A model generated the notes under the pieces. That model was given only the letters and a program-made list of their open reading frames with translations, was not told the origin of the DNA and did no database searches. From positions 1 to 5,829 of the forward strand of contig JAKAMM010000121.1 in assembly GCA_021812905.1 (NCBI GenBank): a stretch of DNA of 5,829 bases, written 5' to 3'. This DNA is from Chloroflexota bacterium (GTDB lineage: Bacteria > Chloroflexota > Anaerolineae > Anaerolineales > Villigracilaceae). Below, piece after piece: positions 4,851-5,829 of the stretch; the first letter of the stretch is position 1, and each line of letters opens with the position of its first letter. Made by a program: the position numbers and the translations under genes.

Positions 4851-5750
4851 AACCCAGCCGGGGGAAAGTTCCATAAAGTCGCGGTTGACGCCGGAGTTGT
4901 AGCCCCATAATTTATTTTTGTAATCGAAGTTGACCGCCGCGGCGGCCTTGATTCCATCCACTTCCAAAAAGGCCAGCCATAAATAACCGTTTTCAAACGC
5001 AGCGCGTACGGTGGATTTGATCTGTGCGCGCATGTCAGCCCTCAAGAACAGCGCCTTATGCGGGTCTTGTGTCATCAAGTGGAAGAAACCATCCATCTCA
5101 GCGTCCAGGCTGGAGGCATCTTCGACGATATAAAAGCGCACATCCCTTTCATCTTCGGCGGCGCGGCGCAGTTTGCGTTTGATCTCGTGGCGTTGTTTCT
5201 TTTCGATGCTTGCCAGATACGCCTCGAAATCGCCGGTCAATGCAATGCGCGGCGTGGGACGATAGATTTCCTGGCGATACGTCCAACCGCGTCGTTCAGA
5301 TTCAACTTTGAGGGCCGCCAGCGTGGGAGAAGAATCGGGCAGGTTGTACCAATCAAACGGCAGCCCGCTCAAAGGCGCCATCCCGAGCGGGTCGAGGGAT
5401 CCGCTTGAGGCGAGGAAGTCGATCAGGCCTGCGAGAAAACGCGGCAAATCTTCGGCGCGGACGATCAGATCCAGATAGTCTGAAATCTCAATGCTTCCAA
5501 CGAATAGCAGCGCGGGGCGTCCATCGTAATCCGCCTTGAAAAGCGGCGCGATGCCGATCAGTCTTCCGTCTTCAGAAGCGGAGACCAGAACCAGTTCGGC
5601 TTGTTTCCATTCGCCGCCGCCCAGCGTGCCCCACCATTGACTTAAATATTCGTGCCGCAAAAAGGGCGTATCGGTGATGCCCGCTTCGACCAGAGTGTTC
5701 CATTCGTGCGCATTGATTGTAGAGAAATCTTTTTGTAAGGTGAATTCCAT
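4716..5750 (-). CDS. GNAT-fold acetyltransferase of the FemAB/BioF2-like (Acetyltransf_6, CelD/BcsL) type
   Basis: A complete 344-residue cytoplasmic protein. Acetyltransf_6 proteins share the double GNAT fold of the FemAB family and transfer acyl or aminoacyl groups, often in cell-wall or polysaccharide modification; the substrate here cannot be told from sequence. The N-terminal half (about 1-150) has the family's FLRHEYLSQWW and LIGIAPLF segments. The core has the basic helix IEKKQRHEIKRKLRRAAE (182-199), DGFFHLMTQDPHKA (220-233), LAFLEVDGIKAAAAVNF (259-275), SPGWVLLGHQIQWACEHG (286-303) and the hallmark FDFMRGDEEYKYRFG (307-321) just before the end. The start ATG (5748-5750) has AGGAT about five bases upstream on its strand. 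It faces the cysteine-rich protein gene tail to tail, and the last 135 bases of that frame overlap its 3' end. Its GC content matches fabI, so it is probably part of the resident genome. Confidence 0.9.
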   Translation of the reverse strand: MEFTLQKDFSTINAHEWNTLVEAGITDTPFLRHEYLSQWWGTLGGGEWKQAELVLVSASEDGRLIGIAPLFKADYDGRPALLFVGSIEISDYLDLIVRAEDLPRFLAGLIDFLASSGSLDPLGMAPLSGLPFDWYNLPDSSPTLAALKVESERRGWTYRQEIYRPTPRIALTGDFEAYLASIEKKQRHEIKRKLRRAAEDERDVRFYIVEDASSLDAEMDGFFHLMTQDPHKALFLRADMRAQIKSTVRAAFENGYLWLAFLEVDGIKAAAAVNFDYKNKLWGYNSGVNRDFMELSPGWVLLGHQIQWACEHGRYEFDFMRGDEEYKYRFGGVNKFVMRAILKQ

Positions 5751-5796
5751 GTTTATCCTATGGTTTTCTCAAGGTCGCTTGACAAATCTATGATAT

Positions 5797-5829
5797 GTCA
5801 TTGCGAGGCGGTTTTTGCCGAAGCAATCC
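5797..5829. repeat. Dispersed palindromic intergenic repeat (GTCATTGCGAG...GAAGCAATCC), running off the window
   Basis: GTCATTGCGAG (5797-5807) and GAAGCAATCC (5820-5829) match the end motifs of a small palindromic repeat scattered through intergenic regions of many bacteria. ATTGC (5800-5804) pairs with GCAAT (5823-5827) and GGC (5807-5809) with GCC (5817-5819), around a T5-containing loop. It lies upstream of the acetyltransferase start. More of it may lie beyond the right edge. Confidence 0.65.

Noticed and set aside
5757..5785. TTGTCA-17-CATAGG as the acetyltransferase promoter on the minus strand
   Set aside because: The -10 is poor and overlaps the ribosome binding site, which is inconsistent with a leadered start.

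Overview
The window looks like a piece of a moderately GC-rich bacterial chromosome, most plausibly an Anaerolineae-type member of the Chloroflexota. This is inference, resting on the Thr/Pro-rich (TPTPE...TATPTETPTP) linker behind a lipoprotein signal, the minimal nucleotidyltransferase/HEPN and DUF433/DUF5615 toxin-antitoxin pairs, and the mix of genes. No rRNA, tRNA, CRISPR array or transposase was found.

Left part (1-2040): the 3' two thirds of fabI (enoyl-ACP reductase, housekeeping fatty-acid synthesis) runs in from the left edge. Two small toxin-antitoxin loci follow. The first is MntA/HepT-like (621-1497). Its antitoxin gene is preceded by a TATAAT box inside a 13-nt perfect palindrome and has no ribosome binding site, which suggests a leaderless, autoregulated transcript. 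The second is DUF433/DUF5615 (1612-1994), with a near-consensus promoter (TTGACA-17-TATGAT). In both loci the antitoxin reads intact and the toxin is damaged: hepT has an in-frame TGA after 16 codons, and the DUF5615 toxin joins its N-terminus directly to its C-terminus, missing the middle of the domain. A 46-bp direct repeat (42/46 identical) flanks the second locus.

Middle part (2072-4850): three co-directional genes for exported proteins of unknown function, visibly more AT-rich than the flanks. They are a lipoprotein with a Thr/Pro linker, a 179-residue protein with one N-terminal membrane segment, and a cysteine-rich secreted protein with thrombospondin type-1-like repeats. The last has lost its natural C-terminus: its reading frame runs antisense into the next gene.

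Right part (4716-5829): a convergent gene for a FemAB/BioF2-like GNAT-fold acetyltransferase (Acetyltransf_6 type), then at the right edge one arm of a palindromic intergenic repeat (GTCATTGCGAG...GAAGCAATCC).

The overall picture is an accessory region between ordinary genes: decaying toxin-antitoxin modules, short repeats, and a block of surface-protein genes that appears to have been inserted and then cut at its right end. No complete novel defence system is visible. The best leads are the paired toxin inactivations, the palindromic leaderless promoter, the repeat-flanked cassette and the truncated cysteine-rich surface protein.
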